Shown here: positions 27,044-35,430 of the stretch, piece after piece
How positions within the stretch are numbered: position 1 is the first letter of the stretch
How the letters are laid out: each line of letters opens with the position of its first letter
Origin: an uncultured Lachnospiraceae bacterium
Lineage (GTDB): Bacteria; Bacillota; Clostridia; Lachnospirales; Lachnospiraceae
Direction: 5' to 3'
NCBI GenBank assembly: GCA_910588955.1
Contig: CAJURQ010000016.1
Coordinates: forward strand, 1 to 64,000
DNA length: 64,000 nt
Program-made: the position numbers and the translations under genes
The notes under the pieces: model-generated
Seen by the model: the letters and a program-made list of their open reading frames with translations, nothing else
Told to the model about the DNA's origin: nothing
The model's database searches: none

Positions 27044-27061
27044 TTGTATGTGTACAACTTA
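27044..27061. promoter_or_regulatory. Second AraR-like operator before araA
   Basis: TTGTA-TGTG-TACAA (27045-27058) has perfect half-sites but a spacer two bases longer than the first operator. The two centres are 83 bp apart, about eight helical turns. This fits cooperative looping as known for Bacillus AraR. The rest of the 26939-27220 leader holds only small hairpins (for example GTCCG with CGGAC near 27134-27150). Confidence 0.5.
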
Positions 27062-27220
27062 ATGCTAGCCGCAGGAAAACAAGCGGCTGCGAAGCAGACA
27101 TTTGTTTTACGCGGCGGTATTAACGAGCAGATGTCCGACGACGGCGGACAGTGAGCGCGTAAGCGCGGGTCTGCGAGTCTCACAGCACGGCGCAAACAAA
27201 AAAGAAAGAGAGGGTATTGT

Positions 27221-28717
27221 ATGATCACAGCAAAGAACTACAAATTTTGGTTTTGCACGGGGTCTCAGGACTTGTATGGGGATGAGTGCCTGAGAAAAGT
27301 AGCGGATCATTCCGCGAAGATTGTGGAGGGGTTAAACGCTTCCGGTAATCTGCCTTTTGAGGTGGTATTAAAGCCTACGTTACTCGGGCAGGCTTCCATT
27401 CGTCAGGCGTTCAACGACGCGAACAATGATCCGGAGTGCGCGGGTGTGATTACATGGATGCATACCTTTTCACCGGCTAAGATGTGGATTCTCGGCTTAA
27501 AGGAGTTCCGGAAACCGCTCTGCCATCTGCACACACAGTTCAATGAGGAGATCCCTTACGACTCTATCGACATGGATTTCATGAACGAGAACCAGTCCGC
27601 CCACGGCGACAGGGAGTACGGGCATATCGTGAGCCGCATGGGTATCGAGCGCAAGATTATTGTGGGACATTGGGCGTCCGAGAGCGTACAGAAACAGCTT
27701 GGAAGCTGGATGCGCACAGCAATCGGCGTGATCGAGTCCTCCCATGTGCGCGTGTGCCGTTTCGGCGACAACATGAACAACGTGGCAGTTACCGAGGGCG
27801 ATAAGGTAGAGGCGCAGATCAAGTTCGGCTGGGAGATCGACCATTACTGTGTAAACGACGTGGTGGAGTATGTGGACGCAGTGCCGCAGGGCGACGTGAA
27901 CGCGCTGGTTGAGGAATATTACAGCAAATATAAGATCATTGACGAGGGTAGAGATCTCGACGAGTTCAAAAAGCATGTTGCCGTGCAGGCGCAGCAGGAG
28001 ATCGGTATCGAGAAATTCCTCGTGGAGAACGATTATCATGCGGTTGTGACGCATTTCGGTATGCTTGGCGGTTTGAAGCAGCTTCCGGGTCTGGCGATCC
28101 AGAGACTGATGGAGAAAGGCTACGGCTTCGGTGCGGAGGGCGACTGGAAAGTAGCGGCAATGGTGCGCATTATGAAGCTGATGACGGCGGGTATCAAGGA
28201 TGCGAAGGGAACTTCCATGATGGAGGATTACACCTACAATCTCGTGCCCGGCAAGGAGGGTATTTTGCAGGCGCACATGCTTGAGGTATGTCCTTCCGTT
28301 GCGGACGGCGAGATCGGTATTAAGGTTTGCCCGCTTTCCATGGGTAACAGGGAAGACCCCGCACGTCTCGTATTTACGTCTAAGACAGGTCCTGCAGTGG
28401 CATGTTCGCTGGTTGACCTTGGCACACGTTTCCGCCTGCTGATCAATGCGGTGGACTGCAAGAAGGTGGAGAAGCCTATGCCGAAGCTTCCTGTCGGCAC
28501 GGCATTCTGGACGCCTCAGCCTAATATGGAAATTGGCGCGACCGCGTGGATTCTTGCAGGCGGCGCACATCACACGGCGTTCTCCTACGATCTGACTGTG
28601 GAGCAGATGGCGGACTGGGCTGACGCAATGGGTATCGAGAGCGTTATCATCGACAAGGATACCAATATTCGTGACTTTAAGAATATGCTTAGATGGAACG
28701 AGGCAGCGTTCCGTTAA
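27221..28717 (+). CDS. araA: L-arabinose isomerase
   Basis: A 498-residue enzyme that converts L-arabinose to L-ribulose in the cytoplasm; the length is usual for the family. Recognisable stretches are FWFCTGSQDLYGDECLRKVA at the N-terminus, WMHTFSPAKMWILGL, CHLHTQFNEEIP, and near the C-terminus GAHHTAFSYDLT with a conserved His pair. The glutamate region EGDWKVAAMVRIMK is also present. GAGAGGG precedes the ATG. It is the first gene of araA-araB-araD-tkt-rpe and lies behind two AraR-like operators. Confidence 0.97.
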   Translation: MITAKNYKFWFCTGSQDLYGDECLRKVADHSAKIVEGLNASGNLPFEVVLKPTLLGQASIRQAFNDANNDPECAGVITWMHTFSPAKMWILGLKEFRKPLCHLHTQFNEEIPYDSIDMDFMNENQSAHGDREYGHIVSRMGIERKIIVGHWASESVQKQLGSWMRTAIGVIESSHVRVCRFGDNMNNVAVTEGDKVEAQIKFGWEIDHYCVNDVVEYVDAVPQGDVNALVEEYYSKYKIIDEGRDLDEFKKHVAVQAQQEIGIEKFLVENDYHAVVTHFGMLGGLKQLPGLAIQRLMEKGYGFGAEGDWKVAAMVRIMKLMTAGIKDAKGTSMMEDYTYNLVPGKEGILQAHMLEVCPSVADGEIGIKVCPLSMGNREDPARLVFTSKTGPAVACSLVDLGTRFRLLINAVDCKKVEKPMPKLPVGTAFWTPQPNMEIGATAWILAGGAHHTAFSYDLTVEQMADWADAMGIESVIIDKDTNIRDFKNMLRWNEAAFR

Positions 28718-28749
28718 CTAAATATGTAAAAGGAGGAAAAGGGATAAGT

Positions 28750-30339
28750 ATGGGAGCAAAAGAATGTATTGCAAGCGGTAAGGCGGTGCTGGGTATTGAG
28801 TTCGGTTCTACCAGAATCAAGGCGGTTCTTGTGGACGAGAACAACAAGCCCATTGCATCGGGGGCGCACGATTGGGAGAACAGGCTGGAGAACGGCATCT
28901 GGACTTACAGTTTGGATGACATCTGGACAGGACTGCAGGACTGCTACAAAAAGCTGACGGAAGATGTGCAGGCACAGTACGGCGAGAAACTTGTGAAGCT
29001 GGGGGCGATCGGTTTCTCTGCAATGATGCACGGTTATATGGCGTTCAATGAGAAGGATGAACTGATGGTTCCCTTCCGCACATGGAGAAATACGATCACG
29101 GAGGAGGCTTCCACGAAGCTGACCGAGCTGTTCAACTATCATATTCCGCAGAGATGGACGATTGCGCATCTCTATCAGGCGGTTTTAAACGGCGAGGCGC
29201 ATGTGCCGGATCTGAAATTTGTCATCACGCTGGCGGGCTATATCCAGTGGAAGCTGACGGGTGAAAAGATCGTCGGCGTGGGCGAGGCGTCCGGCATGTT
29301 CCCGATCGACATTGCGACGGGGCAGTTTAACGAAAAGATGATCGCGCAGTTTGACGAGGCGGTTGCGGACAAGGGCTTTGCATGGAAATTGAAGGATGTG
29401 CTCCCGGCGGTTTACACAGCGGGACAGCAGGCGGGCGCGCTGACCGAGGAAGGCGCGAAGCTTCTCGATCCCACGGGCACTTTGGAGGCAGGTATTCCTT
29501 TCTGTCCTCCCGAGGGTGATGCGGGCACAGGCATGGCGGCGACCAACAGTGTGGCGCAGCGTACCGGCAATGTATCTGCGGGAACGAGCGTGTTCGGTAT
29601 GATCGTTATGGAGAAGGAACTGTCCAAGGTTTATGACGCCATTGATCTGGTGACGACCCCGGATGGCAGCCTTGTGGCGATGGTGCACTGTAACAACTGT
29701 ACTTCCGACCTGAATGCGTGGGTGAATCTGTTTAAGGAGTATTCGGAAGTGATGGGCATGAAGGTGGATATGAACGAGCTGTACGGCAACCTCTACCGCA
29801 AGGCATTGGAGGGAGACGACGACTGCGGCGGTCTGCTTGCCTACAACTATTTCTCCGGCGAGCATGTGACCGGCTTTAACGAGGGACGTCCGCTGTTTGT
29901 GAGAACGCCCGACGCGAAGTTCAATCTGGCGAACTTTATGAGAGTGCATCTGTTCACCTCCCTCGGTGCGCTGAAGACCGGCTTTGACATTCTTTTCCAG
30001 GAAGAGAAAGTGGAAGTGGATGAGATCTTAGGGCACGGCGGTCTGTTCAAGACCAAGGGCGTAGGGCAGAGCATCCTTGCGGCGGCAATGAACGCACCCG
30101 TGAGCGTTATGGAGACGGCGGGTGAAGGCGGCGCATGGGGCATTGCGCTTCTCGCTTCCTACATGATCAATAAGGGCGTGGACGAGAGTCTGGCGGCGTT
30201 CCTCGACAGCAAAGTATTTGCGGGTCAGAAGGGTGAGAAACTGGAGCCGAAGGCATCCGATGTGGAAGGATTTAACAAGTTTATGAAGTTATACGGCGCG
30301 GGACTTGCGATCGAGAGAGCGGCAGTTGAATCTATGTAA
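28750..30339 (+). CDS. araB: FGGY-family carbohydrate kinase, probable L-ribulokinase
   Basis: A 529-residue FGGY kinase that should phosphorylate L-ribulose to L-ribulose 5-phosphate. The N-terminal ATP-site motif is LGIEFGSTRIKAVLVD; GNVSAGTSVFGMIV and GHGGLFKTKGVGQSILAAA belong to the second actin-like domain. It is closer to the alternative ribulokinase type seen in clostridia than to E. coli AraB. The assignment rests on its place between araA and araD. ATG 28750 is chosen, with AAGGG 6 nt and AGGAGG 13 nt upstream; the frame from 28693 would overlap araA. Confidence 0.9.
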   Translation: MGAKECIASGKAVLGIEFGSTRIKAVLVDENNKPIASGAHDWENRLENGIWTYSLDDIWTGLQDCYKKLTEDVQAQYGEKLVKLGAIGFSAMMHGYMAFNEKDELMVPFRTWRNTITEEASTKLTELFNYHIPQRWTIAHLYQAVLNGEAHVPDLKFVITLAGYIQWKLTGEKIVGVGEASGMFPIDIATGQFNEKMIAQFDEAVADKGFAWKLKDVLPAVYTAGQQAGALTEEGAKLLDPTGTLEAGIPFCPPEGDAGTGMAATNSVAQRTGNVSAGTSVFGMIVMEKELSKVYDAIDLVTTPDGSLVAMVHCNNCTSDLNAWVNLFKEYSEVMGMKVDMNELYGNLYRKALEGDDDCGGLLAYNYFSGEHVTGFNEGRPLFVRTPDAKFNLANFMRVHLFTSLGALKTGFDILFQEEKVEVDEILGHGGLFKTKGVGQSILAAAMNAPVSVMETAGEGGAWGIALLASYMINKGVDESLAAFLDSKVFAGQKGEKLEPKASDVEGFNKFMKLYGAGLAIERAAVESM

Positions 30340-30382
30340 TATCAAAATCTGAGCAGAGTGAAATATATACAGGAGGTATAAC

Positions 30383-31078
30383 ATGTTAGAGGAACTGAAA
30401 AAACGTGTCTATGAGGCGAATATGCTGCTTCCGAAGTATGGACTTGTCACATTCACATGGGGGAATGTGAGTGAGATTGACAGGGAGAGCGGTATTTTTG
30501 CGATCAAGCCGAGCGGCGTGGACTATGACAAGCTGACGCCGGATGATATGGTACTTGTGGATCTGGAAGGCAACAAGGTGGAGGGGAAGTATAATCCTTC
30601 TTCCGACACGGCGACCCATGTGGAGCTCTACAAGGCTTACGAGGAGATCGGCGGCGTTGTACATACCCATTCTTCCTACGCCACAAGCTGGGCACAGGCG
30701 GGCAGAAGCATTCCCTGTTACGGAACGACCCATGCGGATTACTTTTACGGGGATATCCCGTGTCTGCGCTGTCTGAATGAGGACGAGATCGCGGATGCTT
30801 ACGAGAAGAACACCGGGCTTCTGATTGTCAGCGAGTTTAAGAGAATGGATAAAGACCCGGTGGCGGTTCCGGCAGTGCTCTGCAAGAACCACGGTCCTTT
30901 TGCGTGGGGCAAAGACGCGCATGAGGCGGTGCACAATGCGGTTGTACTCGAGGAAGTGGCGAAGATGGCTTACCGCGCGGAGACGATCAATGCGAGGATC
31001 CAGCCCGCGCCGCAGGAACTGCAGGATAAGCATTATTTCCGCAAGCATGGCGCCAACGCGTACTACGGACAAAAGTAA
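30383..31078 (+). CDS. araD: L-ribulose-5-phosphate 4-epimerase
   Basis: A 231-residue class II aldolase-like zinc enzyme that converts L-ribulose 5-phosphate to D-xylulose 5-phosphate. The metal ligands expected for AraD are in place: His94 and His96 in GGVVHTHSSYATSW, and His170 in CKNHGPFAWG. The catalytic Asp119 lies in GTTHADYFYG. The substrate-binding segment TWGNVSEID and KPSGVDY are intact. The length equals that of the E. coli enzyme. CAGGAGG precedes the ATG. It completes the arabinose-to-xylulose-5-phosphate pathway with araA and araB. Confidence 0.97.
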   Translation: MLEELKKRVYEANMLLPKYGLVTFTWGNVSEIDRESGIFAIKPSGVDYDKLTPDDMVLVDLEGNKVEGKYNPSSDTATHVELYKAYEEIGGVVHTHSSYATSWAQAGRSIPCYGTTHADYFYGDIPCLRCLNEDEIADAYEKNTGLLIVSEFKRMDKDPVAVPAVLCKNHGPFAWGKDAHEAVHNAVVLEEVAKMAYRAETINARIQPAPQELQDKHYFRKHGANAYYGQK

Positions 31079-31169
31079 TTAATTGTGCCCGGGCACGGTG
31101 ACAAAATGAAAGCTTTGTGATACACTTTAGGCAGATGATTATTATAGTTTTGATGGATGGAGGACAGCG

Positions 31170-32009
31170 ATGAACAAATTAGAGTTACAAAAAACAGCTA
31201 ATGAAGTTCGCAAGGGTATCGTGACGGCGGTACATGGCGCGAAGGCAGGGCATCCGGGCGGATCTCTGTCGGCGGCAGACATTTTTACTTATCTGTATTT
31301 TGAGGAGATGAACATTGACCCGAAAGATCCGAAGAAAGCGGACAGAGACCGTTTCGTACTTTCCAAGGGACACACCGCTCCCGGACTTTATTCCGTACTG
31401 GCGAACAGAGGGTACTTCCCGGTGGAGGATCTGCCCACCCTGCGGCACCTCGGTTCTTATCTGCAGGGTCATCCCTGTATGCAGGAGACGCCCGGCGTAG
31501 ACATGTCTTCAGGCTCTCTGGGACAGGGTATCTCCGCGGCAGTAGGTATGGCTCTCGCGGCGAAGATGGACGGCAAGGATTACAGAACCTACACGCTGCT
31601 CGGCGACGGAGAGATTCAGGAAGGGCAGGTTTGGGAGGCGTCCATGTTTGCGGGACACAGAAAGCTTGACAATCTGGTAGTGATCGTGGACAACAACGGA
31701 CTGCAGATCGACGGTAAGATTGACGACGTGTGCTCCCCTTACCCGATTGACAAGAAGTTTGAGGCGTTTAATTTCCATGTAATCAATATAGACGGTAACG
31801 ACTTTGACCAGATCGACGCGGCGTTCAAGGAGGCTAAGGCGACCAAGGGTATGCCCACCGCTATTATCTGTAAGACGGTGAAGGGCAAAGGCGTTTCCTT
31901 TATGGAGAACAATGCGGGCTGGCACGGCAAAGCGCCCAATGATGAAGAGTACGCGACGGCGATGGCTGATCTTGAGAAGATCGGTAAAGAGTTAGGAGGT
32001 GCAAACTAA
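31170..32009 (+). CDS. Transketolase, N-terminal (TPP-binding) subunit
   Basis: A 279-residue polypeptide equal to the N-terminal third of transketolase. It has GHPGGSLSAADIFTYLYF, SKGHTAPGLYSVLANRGYF and the thiamine diphosphate/Mg motif GDGEIQEGQVWEA with NNGLQIDG. Split transketolases are normal in clostridia and archaea. The partner subunit starts on the overlapping TAATG at 32007-32011. Together they move two-carbon units between sugar phosphates, taking xylulose 5-phosphate from the arabinose pathway into glycolysis. GGAGG precedes the ATG. Confidence 0.95.
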   Translation: MNKLELQKTANEVRKGIVTAVHGAKAGHPGGSLSAADIFTYLYFEEMNIDPKDPKKADRDRFVLSKGHTAPGLYSVLANRGYFPVEDLPTLRHLGSYLQGHPCMQETPGVDMSSGSLGQGISAAVGMALAAKMDGKDYRTYTLLGDGEIQEGQVWEASMFAGHRKLDNLVVIVDNNGLQIDGKIDDVCSPYPIDKKFEAFNFHVINIDGNDFDQIDAAFKEAKATKGMPTAIICKTVKGKGVSFMENNAGWHGKAPNDEEYATAMADLEKIGKELGGAN

Positions 32010-32950
32010 TGGCAGATGTAAAGAAAATTGCGACAAGAGAAAGCTATGGTAATGCACTTGCCGAGTGTGGGGCAGAATTTCCCAATCTGGTAGTGCTGGA
32101 CGCGGACCTTGCGGGCGCGACCAAGACGGGCGTGTTCCTGAAAGCGTTCCCGGACCGCCATATCGACTGTGGTATTGCAGAGTGTAACATGACAGGTATT
32201 GCGGCAGGTCTTGCCACCTGCGGTAAGATTCCTTTTATCAGTTCCTTCGCTATGTTTGCGGCAGGGCGTAACTTTGAGCAGGTTCGTAACTCCATCGGTT
32301 ATCCTCATCTGAATGTAAAGATCGGTGCAACCCATGCCGGTATTACCGTAGGCGAGGACGGCGCGACCCATCAGTGTAACGAGGACGTGGCTCTGATGCG
32401 CACCATTCCCGGAATGACCGTTATCGTGCCCTCCGACGATGTGGAGGCGAAAGCGGCGGTACGCGCGGCGATTGAGATGGAAGGTCCTGTATATCTGCGT
32501 TTCGGTCGTGCGGCTGTGCCTGTGATTAACGACAAGCCGGATTACAAATTTGAGATCGGCAAGGGTGTTCTTCTGAGAGAGGGAACGGACGTGACGATCA
32601 TCGCGAGCGGCATTACGGTTTCTTCCGCTCTGGATGCGGCGGAGATGCTTGCGGCGGACGGAATCAGCGCAGAAGTGATCAATATCCACACCATCAAGCC
32701 GCTGGACGAGGAACTGGTACTTGCTTCCGCGAAGAAGACCGGCAAAGTGGTTACGGCGGAAGAGCACACCGTGATCGGCGGTCTTGGCAGCGCTGTCTGC
32801 GACTGCCTGTCTGAGAAACATCCTACGCCCGTTCTGCGGATCGGTATGCAGGATACGTTTGGTGAGTCCGGTTCCGCGAACGCGCTGGTAGAGAAGTATG
32901 GTCTGGACGGCAAGGGCATTTACGAGAAAGTAAAGGGCTTCGTAAAATAA
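32009..32950 (+). CDS. Transketolase, C-terminal subunit
   Basis: A 313-residue polypeptide with the pyrimidine-binding and C-terminal transketolase domains: ATRESYGNALAECG, DADLAGATKTG, CGIAECNMTGIAAGLA, HAGITVGEDGATHQ, and the C-terminal AEEHTVIGGLGSAVCD. It shares one base with the stop of the first subunit (TAATG), which ensures coupled translation. AGGAGGTG precedes it. The pair is the cytoplasmic transketolase of this operon; the organism may carry another copy elsewhere. Confidence 0.95.
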   Translation: MADVKKIATRESYGNALAECGAEFPNLVVLDADLAGATKTGVFLKAFPDRHIDCGIAECNMTGIAAGLATCGKIPFISSFAMFAAGRNFEQVRNSIGYPHLNVKIGATHAGITVGEDGATHQCNEDVALMRTIPGMTVIVPSDDVEAKAAVRAAIEMEGPVYLRFGRAAVPVINDKPDYKFEIGKGVLLREGTDVTIIASGITVSSALDAAEMLAADGISAEVINIHTIKPLDEELVLASAKKTGKVVTAEEHTVIGGLGSAVCDCLSEKHPTPVLRIGMQDTFGESGSANALVEKYGLDGKGIYEKVKGFVK

Positions 32951-32987
32951 CGCAGGTTTTTCGAGTGGCACTGCGGAGGAAATAAAA

Positions 32988-33641
32988 ATGAGAAAAAACA
33001 TTTTGTCTCCCTCAATTTTGGCGGCTGATTTCACCAGATTAGGGGAGCAGATCAAAGAGGCAGACGAAGCCGGAGCGGAATATTTACATATTGACGTCAT
33101 GGACGGGGTGTTTGTGCCTTCCATTTCCTTCGGAATGCCGGTAATCCGTTCTATTCGTAAGGAGACGGATAGGGTTTTTGACGTACACTTGATGATCGTG
33201 GATCCTGACCGCTATCTGAAAGAATTTAAGGCGTGCGGCGCGGACAGCATCACCTTTCATCTGGAGGCTACGGACGATGCGGAGGAGACGATTGATCTCA
33301 TCCGTAATCTCGGCTGCCGTGTGGGCATGTCGATCAAACCGAAAACTCCTGTGGAGGCGGTAAAAAAGTATCTGCCAAAACTGGATATGCTTTTGGTGAT
33401 GACGGTAGAGCCGGGATTTGGCGGTCAGAAATATATCCCAGAATCTACGGAGCGCATCCGTAGAGTACGAGAGATGGCCGACGAGATGGGGCTTGACCTT
33501 GACATTCAGGTGGATGGCGGTATCACGGTGGACAACGCGAAAATTGTGATGGACGCCGGAGCGAATGTGATTGTGGCAGGTTCCGCTGTTTTTGGCGGAA
33601 GCATTACGGAGAATGTGAAGAAGTATCTGGCACAGTTTTGA
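32988..33641 (+). CDS. rpe: Ribulose-phosphate 3-epimerase
   Basis: A 217-residue TIM-barrel enzyme that interconverts D-xylulose 5-phosphate and D-ribulose 5-phosphate. Motifs are LSPSILAADFTRLGEQI, HIDVMDGVFVPSISFG, DVHLMIVDPDRY, TVEPGFGGQKYI and IQVDGGIT, which include the metal-binding His and Asp residues. The length is normal. It follows the transketolase pair by 37 bp with a GGAGG site and ends the arabinose operon; a strong terminator follows. Confidence 0.96.
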   Translation: MRKNILSPSILAADFTRLGEQIKEADEAGAEYLHIDVMDGVFVPSISFGMPVIRSIRKETDRVFDVHLMIVDPDRYLKEFKACGADSITFHLEATDDAEETIDLIRNLGCRVGMSIKPKTPVEAVKKYLPKLDMLLVMTVEPGFGGQKYIPESTERIRRVREMADEMGLDLDIQVDGGITVDNAKIVMDAGANVIVAGSAVFGGSITENVKKYLAQF

Positions 33642-33655
33642 AGTGTATAAAAAGT

Positions 33656-33687
33656 GTGGCGCAGTCGTTTAGACTGCGCCGCTTATT
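33656..33687. terminator. Bidirectional terminator between rpe and the AAA/DUF4143 gene
   Basis: GGCGCAGTC (33658-33666) pairs with GACTGCGCC (33672-33680), extended by one C-G pair and a wobble, then TTATTTT. The A-rich left side lets it work for the convergent gene too, whose stop codon lies inside the hairpin. Confidence 0.8.
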
Positions 33688-35132
33688 TTGCTGTTTGCCT
33701 CCGCTTTTCCCAGAATATAGAGGAAGGCGATGGCGGGTACACGGAGAATCGGGGTTGCTGTCTCGTGCTTTGCAATGCCGAAATCGTTCATTTCTTTTGT
33801 GATCAGAAAGGCGTGCGTGACTTTTGCGTCTTTGTCCTTACACAGCTCTACGATGGCATCCGTAGCGGGAATGTGGGAGTTGTTGCGGTATTTCACTTCG
33901 CAGAGAATTTTCCTTCGGGGAAGTTCCACTACAACATCGACTTCCTTGTGGTTGTCTCTGGCATTTCTGAAATAGCCGAGCTGTGCCGGAGTGCCCTGAT
34001 AAAAGGAAACCATATGCTTATACACGGCAGTTTCCACCATGGCGCCCAATTCGGTTTCATCCGAAAGCACATCATCGATCATCAGTACCGCGTTGCGAAT
34101 GGCGGCATCCGCGATAAAAATCTTAGGTTTTCCCTTTAATGCGCCCTTGCTGCCTACGTTCATAGGTTTGGCAAGGTAAATGAGATTGGACATTTCCAAA
34201 GCCTCGATATAGCTGTCGATGGTGGAGACGGAGATGTTTTCCAGTTCTTTTGCTGCCGTGGACGTACTGAATATTTCTGTGGAATTCATACACAAATATA
34301 AAAACAGTTTTTCCATGAGAAGCGGATTGCGAATGTTAAAGAGAGATAACACGTCGCGTTTGATTACCTTGTCAACCACGTCTTCGCGGAGCATCCGCTG
34401 TGCATACAGATCGTCGCCGGATAGTACAAGCTCCGGAAATCCGCCAATAGTCATGTAGCGGTTAAAATGATTTCTCAGAGGAAGAAAGCGGCTCACCAGA
34501 TCGCCAAGCTGTGCATAGTCCATATCCGTAAGGTCGCAGGGCTGTATGGTTTCAGCAGGCAAAGGATCATCCAGCTTGAGCACCCTGCAATATTCGTAAA
34601 AAGACATGGTAGGGATTTTCAAAATATTCCATCTTCCGGTACCGCTGTCGGTAGAGCCTTTTTCTAAAATAGGGCTTGCCGATCCTGTGGCAGCCATGCG
34701 GATATCCTTTCTGCTGTCATAGATGACTTTCATCCATAATTCCCAGTCATTCGTATATTGTATCTCATCAAAGAAAAGATATTTTTCTCCCTCAAGCGGG
34801 TACATGGATTCGTAGACGGAGAGCACGGTTTCCACACTGATCAACTTGAGAATCGGATTGTCAAAAGAGACATACAGGATGTTTCTCGGATTAATACCCT
34901 CGTCCAGCAGTTTGTCAATAATCTGATATAAGATGGTAGTTTTGCCGACGCGCCTCACGCCGGACAGAACGACGAAGCGGCGGATGCTGGGATGTTTGAG
35001 CATTTGAAGCGCTTCGTAAAAAGCAAGGCGTCTTTGCGGTTTGGCATCTTCTTTCACGGCGGCTGGCGCTCTCCACCACGGATTGTATTGCCATAAAACT
35101 TTTATGATTTTTTCTTCGCTCACGATTGCCAT
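33669..35132 (-). CDS. AAA-family ATPase with DUF4143 domain
   Basis: A 487-residue ATP-binding protein. Walker A is GVRRVGKTTILYQIIDKLL and Walker B is YLFFDEIQYTNDWE, followed by an arginine-rich sensor region. The C-terminal DUF4143 has a nuclease-like core (KEVDVVVELPRRKILCEVKYR) resembling a PD-(D/E)XK fold with E, D and EVK residues. These proteins are frequent in anaerobes and their function is unknown. The start at 35132 has AAAGGAGG upstream; the ATG at 35210 falls in the repeat array. Upstream (35179-35405) lies an unusual array of 33-bp repeats. It converges with rpe. Confidence 0.88.
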   Translation of the reverse strand: MAIVSEEKIIKVLWQYNPWWRAPAAVKEDAKPQRRLAFYEALQMLKHPSIRRFVVLSGVRRVGKTTILYQIIDKLLDEGINPRNILYVSFDNPILKLISVETVLSVYESMYPLEGEKYLFFDEIQYTNDWELWMKVIYDSRKDIRMAATGSASPILEKGSTDSGTGRWNILKIPTMSFYEYCRVLKLDDPLPAETIQPCDLTDMDYAQLGDLVSRFLPLRNHFNRYMTIGGFPELVLSGDDLYAQRMLREDVVDKVIKRDVLSLFNIRNPLLMEKLFLYLCMNSTEIFSTSTAAKELENISVSTIDSYIEALEMSNLIYLAKPMNVGSKGALKGKPKIFIADAAIRNAVLMIDDVLSDETELGAMVETAVYKHMVSFYQGTPAQLGYFRNARDNHKEVDVVVELPRRKILCEVKYRNNSHIPATDAIVELCKDKDAKVTHAFLITKEMNDFGIAKHETATPILRVPAIAFLYILGKAEANSKISGAV

Positions 35133-35178
35133 AAGACGCCTCCTTTTACTATAAGGTAGTGTTTCAGCGTAAAGCAAA

Positions 35179-35405
35179 AATATACTTATGAAACAGTCAG
35201 ACTGTTTCATAAGTATATTATAACAACAGTCTGACTATTTTGCAAGTATACCACGACAACAACTCGACTGTTTTATAAGTATATTATAGAAATAAGCAAA
35301 CTATTATAATAATATAAACTATAAAAATACAGACTGTTTTGAAAGTATAACAAAGAAACGCGCAGACTGTTTTCCTGTTATACTATGAAAACAGTCTGCG
35401 CGTTT
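35179..35405. repeat. Array of six 33-bp repeats bounded by perfect inverted repeats
   Basis: Units starting with GACTGTTTT or close variants begin at 35200, 35233, 35266, 35299, 35332 and 35365, a strict 33-bp period. Each carries an AAGTATA-like block near its middle. The left edge is a perfect 20-bp inverted repeat (35179-35198 with 35200-35219). The right edge is a perfect 19-bp inverted repeat (35356-35374 with 35387-35405). Read toward the DUF4143 gene, unit 1 contains TTATAATATAC, a possible -10. The right hairpin could also terminate the MATE gene. There are no spacers, so it is not CRISPR. Confidence 0.8.
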
Positions 35406-35430
35406 AAAAGACATAAAATGTAATTGGATG

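Noticed and set aside
31170..32950. Transketolase broken by a frameshift
   Set aside because: Both halves have their own ribosome binding site and start, overlap by TAATG, and match the normal two-subunit form.
33654..34139. Plus-strand frame opposite the AAA/DUF4143 gene
   Set aside because: It begins in a terminator and mirrors the codons of the real gene.
35179..35405. Regular 33-bp repeats as a CRISPR array
   Set aside because: The units are contiguous and diverged, with no unique spacers and no cas genes.
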